DNA of 64,000 nt from a bacterium (GTDB taxonomy: Bacteria; UBP6; UBA1177; JAKLFG01). The stretch is from contig JAKLIW010000006.1 in assembly GCA_022709425.1 (NCBI GenBank), forward strand, positions 62,001-126,000, in the 5' to 3' direction. Every line of letters begins with the position of its first letter. Position 1 is the first letter of the stretch. Shown here in pieces: positions 8,043 to 16,066 of the stretch. The notes beneath the pieces were generated by a model. The model was not told the origin of the DNA. It was given only the letters and a program-made list of their open reading frames with translations, and did no database searches. The position numbers and the translations under genes were made by a program.

Positions 8043-9815
8043 ATGATGACCGGGACCAACCGCATACCGCTCGCCGCGGCGGGCGGCGAAGGGATCCCCG
8101 ACCAACCGGGGGTCTATCTTTTCGTCAACGACGCCGATGTCCCGCTGTATATCGGCAAGGCGCAGAGCCTGCGCAACCGCGTCCGGCAATATCTATCGGG
8201 GCAGGATACCCGGCCGCTCATCCCGCTCATGCTCGGCGAGGCGACGGCGGTCCGGTTCATCATCGTCCGCGACGGCACCGAGGCGCTCATCCTCGAGAAC
8301 CGGCTCATCAAGAAACACCGCCCGCGCTACAATATCGACCTCAAGGACGACAAGAGTTACCCCTACCTTGCCTTCACTTACGAGAAATTCCCGCTCCTCA
8401 TCGTCACCCGCAAACCGCACCGTAATTACCGGTACATCCGCGGCCCCTTCACCGATGTGAAACTCCTGCGCCGCTTCCGCCGCGCACTGCTTGCCTGCTA
8501 TCCCCTGCGCCGCTGTCTCAAACTGCCGAAGAAGGCCTGCCTCAACTACCAGCTCGGCCTCTGCCCCGCCCCGTGCGAAGGGCATATCTCCGCGGCCGAC
8601 TACGACCGGCGCGTCAAGCAGGTCATCGCGCTCATCGAAGGACGCGGCTGGCAGGAATTCGGCGCGACGCTCACCGCAGAGCTGAACCGTGCGGCGGGAG
8701 AACTGCGTTTTGAGAAAGCGGCTGAACTGCGCGACATCCTGCAGCTGCTTCCCGAACTCAAGAAACGATTCGGCATCGATCCGGGGCGCGATGCGGCGAC
8801 CGATGCCTTCTACTTCTCGTTCGATCGCCGCCGCCTCTCGGTGACGGTCGGCCGGTACGAAGAGGGGACGATCGCCGAGCTCTATCATTTCGGTCAAAAA
8901 CTGGATGACGATGAGAAAAGCGCCGCCGCCCGCGCGGTCGCCTCGTTCTATGAGCATCGTGACCCGGCCGACACCGTCGCGATCCATCCCGGCGGCCTGC
9001 TCGACGCCGACATCCTCGGCGGCATCCTTGAGCGGCCGGTGCGCATCGCGACGCTTCCCGCCGCCGCGTGGACACTTCTTGCCCGCAACCATGCCCATGA
9101 CAAGGAACGGCTCGCCCGCAGCGGCGCCGGCGACCCGGCAGCGCTCGAAAAACTTGCGGCGCTGACCGGAAAAGAGGTGACATCCATCGTCTGCCTCGAC
9201 ATATCGACCCTGCAAGGGGTTCACACCATAGCGGGCGCCGTCTGGTGGGAGGCGGGGAATTTCGTGACGAAGCTCTACCGCCGTTTCACCATGAAGAGCG
9301 TCACGGGACAGAACGATTTTGCCTCTATCGCTGAAGCGATCAGCCGTTTCCGTGTTCACTGGGAAGCGGGCGATTGGCCTGCCCCGTCGCTCCTGCTCAT
9401 CGACGGCGGCCAGCCGCAACTGCGCGCCGCACTCCCGGCGGCCAAGGGCATGGTACCGCTCCTCGGCATCGTCAAGGACCGGCGCAAGGATCGCGGCGGC
9501 GAGAAACTGGTCACCCCCTCGGGCGAAGAGATACTGCTCGACGACGATCCGCTATCGCTCCTGCTCAAACGGCTTCGCGACGAAGCGCACCGTTTCTCCA
9601 TAACGGCCAACCGCGCGGCGCGGCGGCGCGATATCGGACCGCTTTTCGGCGACATTCCCGGCATCGGACCGGCGCGCGAAAAGGCGTTACTGGAACAGTT
9701 CGGGACGATGGAACGGGTACGGATGGCGACCCTCGAAGAACTCACGGCGGTCCCCGGGATCACGGCGCGGATGGCCGCGGCGCTCTGGGAACACCTGCAT
9801 CAGGGAAAAGGGTGA
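8043..9815 (+). CDS. uvrC: UvrABC system protein C (excinuclease subunit)
   Basis: 590-residue nucleotide-excision-repair nuclease that makes both incisions around a lesion with UvrA and UvrB. Domains in order: GIY-YIG nuclease (~20-105: GVYLFVNDADVPLYIGKA, with RNRV), a Cys-rich linker (~150-185, CPAPCEGH), UVR domain (~210-245, ELRFEKAAELRD), RNase H-like domain (CLDISTLQGVHTIAGAV, LLIDGGQPQL) and tandem helix-hairpin-helix (IPGIGPAREKALL, VPGITARMAAAL). Two adjacent ATGs occur at 8043 and 8046. The reading frame extends to 8016, but that part overlaps the promoter and is rejected. Convergent with the TetR gene, whose stop codon is adjacent. Confidence 0.97.
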   Translation: MMTGTNRIPLAAAGGEGIPDQPGVYLFVNDADVPLYIGKAQSLRNRVRQYLSGQDTRPLIPLMLGEATAVRFIIVRDGTEALILENRLIKKHRPRYNIDLKDDKSYPYLAFTYEKFPLLIVTRKPHRNYRYIRGPFTDVKLLRRFRRALLACYPLRRCLKLPKKACLNYQLGLCPAPCEGHISAADYDRRVKQVIALIEGRGWQEFGATLTAELNRAAGELRFEKAAELRDILQLLPELKKRFGIDPGRDAATDAFYFSFDRRRLSVTVGRYEEGTIAELYHFGQKLDDDEKSAAARAVASFYEHRDPADTVAIHPGGLLDADILGGILERPVRIATLPAAAWTLLARNHAHDKERLARSGAGDPAALEKLAALTGKEVTSIVCLDISTLQGVHTIAGAVWWEAGNFVTKLYRRFTMKSVTGQNDFASIAEAISRFRVHWEAGDWPAPSLLLIDGGQPQLRAALPAAKGMVPLLGIVKDRRKDRGGEKLVTPSGEEILLDDDPLSLLLKRLRDEAHRFSITANRAARRRDIGPLFGDIPGIGPAREKALLEQFGTMERVRMATLEELTAVPGITARMAAALWEHLHQGKG

Positions 9816-10397
9816 TCAGGCCTTGCGCAGACCGTTGATGAAAAACGCGAAGACCTCTTCGGCCTCCTTGCCGATATCGGCCCCCTTTATCCGCTGGCTC
9901 TTGTAGTAGCGGAGCGATCCCATCATGATAGATATGAGCATATAGGTCGCTTTAAGCGGATCGTACGAAAGCTTCTCGCTCTGCAGGAACGCCCGCACCT
10001 GCTCTTCAAGCAATCCGCGGAACTTCTTTATCTTCTCCGTCACCTTGATCTCGCCCGAACCCCAATAGCCGATGCCGCTGTCGCTGAAGATAAGCGAGAA
10101 GGAATCGATGTTCTTGTAGAGATAGGTCATCAGCGTCACGATGTGCATCTTAAGCCGCATCTCAGCGTTCATGCTGGCCGGGAACGGCTTCTCGAAGGTC
10201 TCCAGCAATTCGTCGGCGATGAGTTCCAGACTCAAGTGGATGATCTCCTCTTTGCCCTTGAAATAATGGTAGAGCGTCGGGGCGGTGATATCCATCCGTT
10301 TCGCGATGAGTTGCATGGTGATGTGACGCAAGTCTTTTCCCTCGTTAAGCAAGACCTTCGCCGTTTTGACGATTTCCATTTTTAGTCGATCTTTCAT
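9816..10397 (-). CDS. TetR/AcrR-family transcriptional regulator
   Basis: 193-residue regulator with an N-terminal helix-turn-helix (~20-55: ITMQLIAKRMDITAPTLYHYFKGKEEI) and an all-helical ligand-binding C-terminal domain typical of TetR. The ligand is unknown. ATG at 10397 is preceded by GAGG at a good distance; a GTG two codons upstream falls in that ribosome site. A near-perfect palindrome lies in the spacer of its own promoter, which suggests autorepression. The nearest candidate target, the RND exporter, is separated by uvrC, so a regulatory link is speculative. Confidence 0.92.
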   Translation of the reverse strand: MKDRLKMEIVKTAKVLLNEGKDLRHITMQLIAKRMDITAPTLYHYFKGKEEIIHLSLELIADELLETFEKPFPASMNAEMRLKMHIVTLMTYLYKNIDSFSLIFSDSGIGYWGSGEIKVTEKIKKFRGLLEEQVRAFLQSEKLSYDPLKATYMLISIMMGSLRYYKSQRIKGADIGKEAEEVFAFFINGLRKA

Positions 10398-10426
10398 GTA
10401 CACCTCGCTACAAAAGACTCTCGAAT

Positions 10427-10455
10427 TGTATACGGAAAAACATATAATATGTCAA
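10427..10455 (-). promoter_or_regulatory. Predicted promoter of the TetR gene
   Basis: Minus-strand TTGACA, 17-bp spacer, TATACA, 30 bases upstream of the start codon. Confidence 0.7.
10440..10452. promoter_or_regulatory. Putative TetR operator
   Basis: The 13-bp inverted repeat ACATATAATATGT lies in the spacer between the -35 and -10 boxes of the regulator's own promoter. Binding there would block RNA polymerase. Assignment to this regulator is inferred from position. Confidence 0.5.
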
Positions 10456-10503
10456 ACTTATTTTTGTGTCGGCAATCGAAGAGGTTGTCGCCGAGAAAAA
10501 AGA

Positions 10504-10531
10504 TTGACAAAGGAGATAGCGCCGTTATTAT
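10504..10531 (+). promoter_or_regulatory. Predicted promoter of the tRNA pair
   Basis: TTGACA, 16-bp spacer, TATTAT, about 28 bp before the first tRNA. Confidence 0.65.
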
Positions 10532-10558
10532 TGCCAGCGCGTTTTTTTACAAGCGAGT

Positions 10559-10634
10559 GGGCCGGTAGCTCAGTAGGTAGAGCATCTGACTTTTAATTAG
10601 GTGGTCCTGGGTTCGAATCCCCGCCGGCTCACCA
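10559..10634 (+). tRNA. tRNA-Lys (anticodon TTT)
   Basis: 76-nt cloverleaf with the CCA end encoded. The acceptor stem GGGCCGG pairs with CCGGCTC (one G-U). The D arm (AGCTCAG..GAGC), the anticodon loop ACTTTTAA with anticodon TTT and the T arm GGTTCGAATCC are all standard. Confidence 0.97.
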
Positions 10635-10645
10635 CTTATTTGGGC

Positions 10646-10720
10646 GACCCCATCGTCTAGCGGTTAGGACGCCGGCCTTTCACGTCGGTAGCACCGGTTC
10701 AAATCCGGTTGGGGTCGCCA
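10646..10720 (+). tRNA. tRNA-Glu (anticodon TTC)
   Basis: 75-nt cloverleaf with encoded CCA. The acceptor stem GACCCCA pairs with TGGGGTC. The anticodon loop is CTTTCAC with anticodon TTC, the T arm GGTTCAAATCC, and the D arm (GTCTAGCGGTTAGGAC) is the tRNA-Glu type. It lies 11 bp after tRNA-Lys and is probably cotranscribed. Confidence 0.97.
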
Positions 10721-10734
10721 CTTCTTTCTGAAAA

Positions 10735-10763
10735 TTGACACCGTCACCGCCCGTTGGTAGTAT
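10735..10763 (+). promoter_or_regulatory. Predicted promoter of the Sel1-aroEK-...-unknown gene run
   Basis: Consensus TTGACA, 17-bp spacer, TAGTAT, followed by a leader of about 30 nt to the Sel1 gene. Because the next ten genes overlap or abut, this may drive the whole run to 22778. Confidence 0.7.
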
Positions 10764-10801
10764 CCACCCGTGTGTTCGAACAGTTCATACGGGAGAAAGT
10801 C

Positions 10802-11842
10802 ATGCGTATCATCGTTCTAATGCTTCTGTGTACTATAGTTTTACCTCTGCTGGCCGAAGCAGGCAACGAAGCGCCACCCAGCCCGGCGCAGCTCGCCGCC
10901 TATAACGAGAAAAAGTGCACCGGCGGCGATGTCGACGCCTGCATGTATCTGGCCGAGAACTATTACTACGGCAAGGAACTGCCGAAGAACCACGGCAAGG
11001 CGCGCATCTTCTACCGCCACGCCTGCACCAAGGGGAATGCCGACGCCTGCTCGAACCTCGGCGCGATGTTCGAGAACGGCGAAGGGGGCGGACGCGACTG
11101 GAACAGTGCCGAGGCGAACTACAAGAAATCGTGCGACGGCGGATCGGGGCTCGGATGCAACAACCTCGCGGTCCTCTATGAACGACGCGCGCTGAAAGAA
11201 CCGAAATTCCTCGGGAAGGCGCTCGACGCCTACAATTCGGCCTGTGCGATGCAATACGGCGACACCTGCGCCCGCGCCGAGAAACTCCAGAAATATGCCG
11301 AGACCGACCCGAAGAAGAAAGTCGCCAACTGGGAGATCGCCTGCAGTGGCAACGACGATTTCGAGGCATGCCACAAGGCGGGAAGCGCCTACTATCTCGG
11401 CGACGGGATAGCGCGGAGCCTACCCAAAGCGATCAACCACTTCAAACGGGCCTGCGACGGCGGCTTCGCGGCAAGCTGCTACAACATCGCCATCATGATG
11501 GAACAGGGGGAGTTGCCGCGCGATGCCAAACAGATACTCGCCACCTACGATAAGGCCTGTGATAAGGGCGATGCCCGCGCCTGCTCCAACGCCGGGTTCA
11601 TGTACATCAACGGCGACGGTGCGCCGCTCGATCAGGAGATGGGGCGGGTGCTGTTCGAGAAATCGTGCACCCTTAAACATGGCGAAGGCTGCTACAACCT
11701 CGGTAATGTCTACGAAAGCGGCGCCGGGATCGAAAAGGATCTCGTCAAGGCGGTCGAATACTACACTCTCGCCTGTACCTATGAACATAAAAAAGCGTGT
11801 GACGCCCTCAAGGCGACCAAGAAAGGCGGCAAAAAGAAATGA
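10802..11842 (+). CDS. Secreted Sel1-like/Hcp-like repeat protein
   Basis: 346 residues. A signal peptide (RIIVLMLLCTIVLPLLAEA, cleaved near residue 20) is followed by eight to nine Sel1-type helical repeats of ~36 residues (CTGGDVDACMYLAENYYYG and similar). Most repeats carry a Cys pair spaced as in Helicobacter cysteine-rich Hcp proteins, where each pair forms a disulfide, so a periplasmic or secreted location fits. The C-terminus is basic (KKGGKKK). Such repeats are protein-interaction scaffolds; a specific partner cannot be inferred. A longer upstream reading is possible, but the ATG at 10802 directly precedes the signal peptide. The stop overlaps the aroE-aroK start. Confidence 0.88.
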   Translation: MRIIVLMLLCTIVLPLLAEAGNEAPPSPAQLAAYNEKKCTGGDVDACMYLAENYYYGKELPKNHGKARIFYRHACTKGNADACSNLGAMFENGEGGGRDWNSAEANYKKSCDGGSGLGCNNLAVLYERRALKEPKFLGKALDAYNSACAMQYGDTCARAEKLQKYAETDPKKKVANWEIACSGNDDFEACHKAGSAYYLGDGIARSLPKAINHFKRACDGGFAASCYNIAIMMEQGELPRDAKQILATYDKACDKGDARACSNAGFMYINGDGAPLDQEMGRVLFEKSCTLKHGEGCYNLGNVYESGAGIEKDLVKAVEYYTLACTYEHKKACDALKATKKGGKKK

Positions 11843-13125
11843 TGCCGACAACCCCGCCGTGTGATATCTACGCGGTCACGGGGCGACCGGTCCTTCACAG
11901 CAGAAGTCCCTTTCTTTTCCAGTCACTGTCCGGCGCATACTACCTGCGGCTCGCGGCCCGCACCGCCGCCGAGGCGCTCGCGGCGGCCAAGAACATCGGC
12001 ATCAAAGGACTCAATGTCACCGCGCCGTTCAAAGAGGAGATGCTGCGGCTCGCCGACCATGCCGACCCGGCGGCGCGCAACATCGGGGCGGCCAACGCGC
12101 TGACGCTGGGCGCGGAGGGCGTGACGGCGTGGAACACCGACCACCATGGCGTTGCCGGGGCGCTCGCCGCGGCCGGCTGCGACCCGGCGGGAAAACGGGC
12201 GGTGGTGCTCGGCGCGGGCGGCGCGGCGCGGGCGGCGGCCTACGGCATCATGCAGGCGGGCGGGACGGTCACCGTCGTCAACCGCACCTTCGACAAGGGG
12301 CGTCAACTCGCCGAATTGTTCTGCTGTCAGGCGCGGCCGGTTGAAAAACTGGCGGAACTTCTCGCTGATGCCGACATCCTCGTCGCGGCGATACCCGACC
12401 CGACCGCGGTCATCACCCGCAATCACCTCCACAGCGGCCTCACAGTACTCGACGCGGACTATAAAGGGACGGCGCTCATGCGGCTCTGCGAAAAAGAGGG
12501 GGCCCGCTACATCGCCGGGACCGAATGGCTCTTCCATCAGGCGATCCCCTCCTACGAACTCTTCACCGGGCGGGAGCCCGACGCAGCGCTCATGCGGCGC
12601 GGACTTGACACACCACCGCTAGCGGCCAAACGACCCGTCGCCCTCATCGGTTTCATGGGAAGCGGCAAGAGCGCCGTCGGCGCACTGCTCGCCCCGCTCC
12701 TCGGCCGCGAACTCAGCGACACCGACGAGGCGATAGAACGCGACAGCGGCATGACCATCGCCCATATATTTAAGGAAAAAGGCGAACCGTACTTCCGCGA
12801 ACGGGAGAAAGAGGCGCTCGCTTCCGCGCTCACCCCGCGCCGTGTCGTCGCGTGCGGCGGCGGCATCGTACTCGACGCGGAGAACCGCGCCCTGCTCCAC
12901 GACAAGGCGATAGTCGTGTGGCTGTTCACCGATGAAAAGGCGGTGCGCGCCCGCATCGGCGCCGATACGACGCGGCCGCTGTTCGACGCGGCGACCATCG
13001 GGTCGCTCGTCGCGACGCGGCGCCCCCATTACGCCGAAGCAGCCGATCTGCTCATCGACGCGACGGCGCTTTCCGCCGCCGACATCGCCGCGCTCATCGC
13101 CGAAGAACTGGGGAGGCTCTCATGA
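11839..13125 (+). CDS. Fused shikimate dehydrogenase-shikimate kinase
   Basis: 428 residues joining two steps of the shikimate pathway. Residues ~1-250 are AroE: substrate motif SRSPFLF, catalytic Lys in NVTAPFKE, Asp in NTDHHG, and NADP-binding VVLGAGGAARAA with NRT. Residues ~262-428 are AroK: P-loop GFMGSGKSAVG, TDEAIERDSG, FREREKEAL and CGGGIV, then the lid-region TRPLF. Both active sites look intact, so it should convert 3-dehydroshikimate to shikimate 3-phosphate. The two enzymes are usually separate in bacteria. Overlaps the Sel1 gene by 4 bp and the NhaC gene by 4 bp. Confidence 0.93.
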   Translation: MMPTTPPCDIYAVTGRPVLHSRSPFLFQSLSGAYYLRLAARTAAEALAAAKNIGIKGLNVTAPFKEEMLRLADHADPAARNIGAANALTLGAEGVTAWNTDHHGVAGALAAAGCDPAGKRAVVLGAGGAARAAAYGIMQAGGTVTVVNRTFDKGRQLAELFCCQARPVEKLAELLADADILVAAIPDPTAVITRNHLHSGLTVLDADYKGTALMRLCEKEGARYIAGTEWLFHQAIPSYELFTGREPDAALMRRGLDTPPLAAKRPVALIGFMGSGKSAVGALLAPLLGRELSDTDEAIERDSGMTIAHIFKEKGEPYFREREKEALASALTPRRVVACGGGIVLDAENRALLHDKAIVVWLFTDEKAVRARIGADTTRPLFDAATIGSLVATRRPHYAEAADLLIDATALSAADIAALIAEELGRLS

Positions 13126-14777
13126 TCCTGCGCACTGTCGTTTTTCTCATTGTCGTCGCCGTCGCGGCGTGGCTACTGCCCGGCTGGCGCCCCCTCCTGC
13201 CGCCGCTTGCCGCCATCGGGCTCGCGTTCCTCACGCGGCGGGTGGTCGCGGCGCTCTTCTGCGGTATCTGGACCGGCGCTACGCTGCTGGTCCTGCGCGA
13301 CGGCGGAACGCTGTTCGCCAGCGTCGGGGGCGGCTTTTTCCGCGCCGCCGACACATGGGTCATCAAGGGACTCAATGATCCGTCGCATCTGCTGGTGGTC
13401 GTTTTCTCAACGCTCATCGGCGGGATGACCGGCATACTCGCCGCGTCGGGCGGCATACACGCTTTCGTCTCGATCATCTCGCGCACCGCCAAGAACCGCA
13501 TCGGCGCGCAGTTGTCGGCCTACGTCACCGGCGTCCTGATGTTCTTCGACGACTACTCCTCGGCCATTGTCACCGGCTCAGCCTTCCGTCCCCTCACCGA
13601 CCGCTGGCGCGTGAGCCGCGAGAAACTTTCCTTCATCGTCGATTCGACCAGCGCCCCGATAGCGAGCGTCTCGATACTCTCCACCTGGATTGGCTACGAA
13701 CTCGGCCTCATCGCCGACGCCTTCAAACAGAGCAATATCGACCTTGAGGCCTATGGCGCCTTCCTCGCCTCGATACCCTACCGCTTCTACGCCCTGCTTC
13801 TGCTCGTGATGATACCGGTCTCCCTCGTCATGCGGCGCGACTTCGGTCCGATGCGGAAGGCCGAGGAACGCACCATCGCCACCGGCATCCCCCATGAACC
13901 GGGAGGCGATCTGGCCGCGAACGCCGACGAATCGAACCTGCCGCCCGTCGATAGGCGACGCTGGTACGACGCCGTCCTGCCGGTGGCTGCCATGGTCTGC
14001 GCGGTGCTCGGCGGACTCATCGTGAGCGGCCGCTCGGCGCTCGCCGCGAAAGGGGCGACCGCCTTCCCGATCCGCGAAGTGGTCGCGGCGGCCGATTCGT
14101 TCGCGGTCCTCATGTGGGCGGCGCTCATCGCGACACTCACCGCCGGGACGCTGGTGCTCCTGCGGCGCACGCTCACGGTGGACAAACTCGCCGCGGCATG
14201 GCTCAAAGGGCTTCAGATGATGCTCCCCGCCATCATGATACTGACCCTTGCGTGGGCTCTCGGCGCGGTCACCAAGGATCTCGGCACGGCCGAATTCATA
14301 TCGAAAAGCCTCTCGGGGGTGCTCTCCTCCGGGATGCTTCCCGCAGCGGTCTTCATCGCCGCCGCCGTCACCTCGTTCGCGACCGGCACCTCGTGGGGGA
14401 CCATGGCGATACTCTTCCCCACCGTGATACCGCTCGCCGCCGCCATCGCCGGGACGCAGGGGATGGACGCGGCCGCGCTGAACGACCTCGCGATACTCAC
14501 TGTCGGCGCGGTGCTGACCGGTTCGATCTTCGGCGACCACTGTTCGCCGGTGTCGGACACCACCGTCATGTCGGCGATGTATTCGGGCCTGCCGCTCATG
14601 GACCATGTCCGTACGCAGATGCCCTATGCCCTCATCTACGGCACGCTCGCGGTCGTGCTGGGCTATCTGCCCGCCGGCTACGGCATGAACCCTCTCCTCT
14701 GCCTCGCGCTCCAGATAGCGGCGGCGGTCGCGATACTACGCCACTTCGGTAAAAAGAGTTCGGAGATACCTGCATGA
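13122..14777 (+). CDS. NhaC-family Na+/H+ antiporter
   Basis: 551-residue inner-membrane protein with about twelve hydrophobic helices. Family signatures are FFDDYSSAIVTGSAFRP near residue 145, FATGTSWGTMAILFP and the GDHCSPVSDTTVMSAM block near 470. The family exchanges Na+ (or organic ions such as malate/lactate) for protons; the exact ion is not determined here. Starts in an ATGA overlap with aroE-aroK and ends in an ATGA overlap with mtaD. NhaC-family genes are often beside amino-acid or nucleoside catabolic enzymes, so coupling to the next gene is conceivable but unproven. Confidence 0.9.
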   Translation: MILRTVVFLIVVAVAAWLLPGWRPLLPPLAAIGLAFLTRRVVAALFCGIWTGATLLVLRDGGTLFASVGGGFFRAADTWVIKGLNDPSHLLVVVFSTLIGGMTGILAASGGIHAFVSIISRTAKNRIGAQLSAYVTGVLMFFDDYSSAIVTGSAFRPLTDRWRVSREKLSFIVDSTSAPIASVSILSTWIGYELGLIADAFKQSNIDLEAYGAFLASIPYRFYALLLLVMIPVSLVMRRDFGPMRKAEERTIATGIPHEPGGDLAANADESNLPPVDRRRWYDAVLPVAAMVCAVLGGLIVSGRSALAAKGATAFPIREVVAAADSFAVLMWAALIATLTAGTLVLLRRTLTVDKLAAAWLKGLQMMLPAIMILTLAWALGAVTKDLGTAEFISKSLSGVLSSGMLPAAVFIAAAVTSFATGTSWGTMAILFPTVIPLAAAIAGTQGMDAAALNDLAILTVGAVLTGSIFGDHCSPVSDTTVMSAMYSGLPLMDHVRTQMPYALIYGTLAVVLGYLPAGYGMNPLLCLALQIAAAVAILRHFGKKSSEIPA

Positions 14778-16066
14778 CCACGAAGTTGTATTTCAAGGAT
14801 GTGACGATATTCGACGGCGCGGAGTTCTTCCGCGGGTCGCTCACGACCGACGGCGACCGCATCACCCGCATCGTGCGGAACGGCGAGATACCGGAGGCCG
14901 GTGTCCCGACGGCGTCGGGCGAAGCGGCGCTCATCATACCCGGCATGGTCAACCTCCACACCCATGTCTCGATGACCCTTTTCAAAGGGGTCGCCGAGGA
15001 CCTGCCGCTGAAAGACTGGCTGGAGAAACGGATATTCCCGCTCGAGGCGAAATTCATCTCGCGCGAGATGTGCCGCATCGCCGGTCAGTGGGGTATGGCC
15101 GAGATGTTGCTCTCCGGCGTCACCGCCTTCGCCGACATGTACTTCTTTGAAGAAGAGGTCGCGGCGGCGGCCAAGGAGATCGGCATCAAGGCGGCCATCG
15201 GCGAAGGGGTCATCAACTTCCCGGCGCCCAATGGGATGAGCCCCGATGAGACCATCGCCTTCACCGCACATCTCGCCGAGAAACACAAGGACGACCCGTG
15301 GATATTCCCCTGCTGCGCCCCCCATTCGCCCTACCTGACCGATGAAAAATACCTGCTGGCGCTCGCCGAGATATCGAAGAAATACTCCATCCCGTTCCAT
15401 ATCCACATGGCCGAAACACGCCACGAACAGGAGGCGTACCGGAAACAGCGCGGCACGCGCGAGTTCGTCCGGTTCGACGAACTGGGACTGCTGTCGGACC
15501 GCTTCATCGCGGCCCACAGCGTCTGGGTCGATGAACGCGAAATGGATATCATGGCCTCGCACGGCGTGACGGTCGCCCACTGCCCGTCGAGCAATCTGAA
15601 ACTCGGTAGCGGCATCGCCCCGGTCGCCGCGATGGTAAAACGCGGCGTGAATGTCGCGGTCGCCACCGATGGATCGGCAAGCAACAACAACCTCGGCCCG
15701 CTTAAAGAGGCGGAGTTGGCGGCGAAGGTGCAGAAAGGGACGGCGCACGACCCGACCGTACTTCCGGCGGGTGAGGTGCTGAAGATGGTGACGAGCAATC
15801 CCGGCCGCGTGCTCGGCCGGTCGTTCGGACGACTCGTCGAGGGGGGTAGCGCCGATATCGTACAGCTGCGGCTCGACTCCTGCGGCATCGCCCCGGTCTA
15901 TGACCCCGCCGCGGCGCTCCTGTACGCCTCCTCTCCCGCCGACATCGCGGCGGTCTGGGTGAACGGCCGGAAAACGGTCAACAACGGAAAGATACTGACG
16001 GTCGATATGACCGCTCTTAAAAAAGAACTCGACCGCATGAGCGATGCGGTACGGAGGGCACGGTGA
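14774..16066 (+). CDS. mtaD: 5-methylthioadenosine/S-adenosylhomocysteine deaminase
   Basis: 430-residue amidohydrolase. The metal site NLHTHVSMTLFKGVAEDLPL (residues ~58-77) is characteristic of the MtaD/SAH deaminase group. HIHMAETRHE, a further His in AHSVWVD and the catalytic Asp in ATDGSASNNNLG complete the site. Predicted to deaminate methylthioadenosine and S-adenosylhomocysteine to inosine derivatives, which recycles the by-products of the SAM made by MetK (encoded at 28565). Closely related amidohydrolases act on other aminopurines, so substrate is inferred. Overlaps both neighbours by 4 bp. Confidence 0.88.
   Translation: MTTKLYFKDVTIFDGAEFFRGSLTTDGDRITRIVRNGEIPEAGVPTASGEAALIIPGMVNLHTHVSMTLFKGVAEDLPLKDWLEKRIFPLEAKFISREMCRIAGQWGMAEMLLSGVTAFADMYFFEEEVAAAAKEIGIKAAIGEGVINFPAPNGMSPDETIAFTAHLAEKHKDDPWIFPCCAPHSPYLTDEKYLLALAEISKKYSIPFHIHMAETRHEQEAYRKQRGTREFVRFDELGLLSDRFIAAHSVWVDEREMDIMASHGVTVAHCPSSNLKLGSGIAPVAAMVKRGVNVAVATDGSASNNNLGPLKEAELAAKVQKGTAHDPTVLPAGEVLKMVTSNPGRVLGRSFGRLVEGGSADIVQLRLDSCGIAPVYDPAAALLYASSPADIAAVWVNGRKTVNNGKILTVDMTALKKELDRMSDAVRRAR

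Noticed and set aside
6461..8425. Plus-strand open frame opposite the RND exporter running into uvrC
   Set aside because: Shadow frame: it crosses two real genes and a promoter and contains no protein-family motif.
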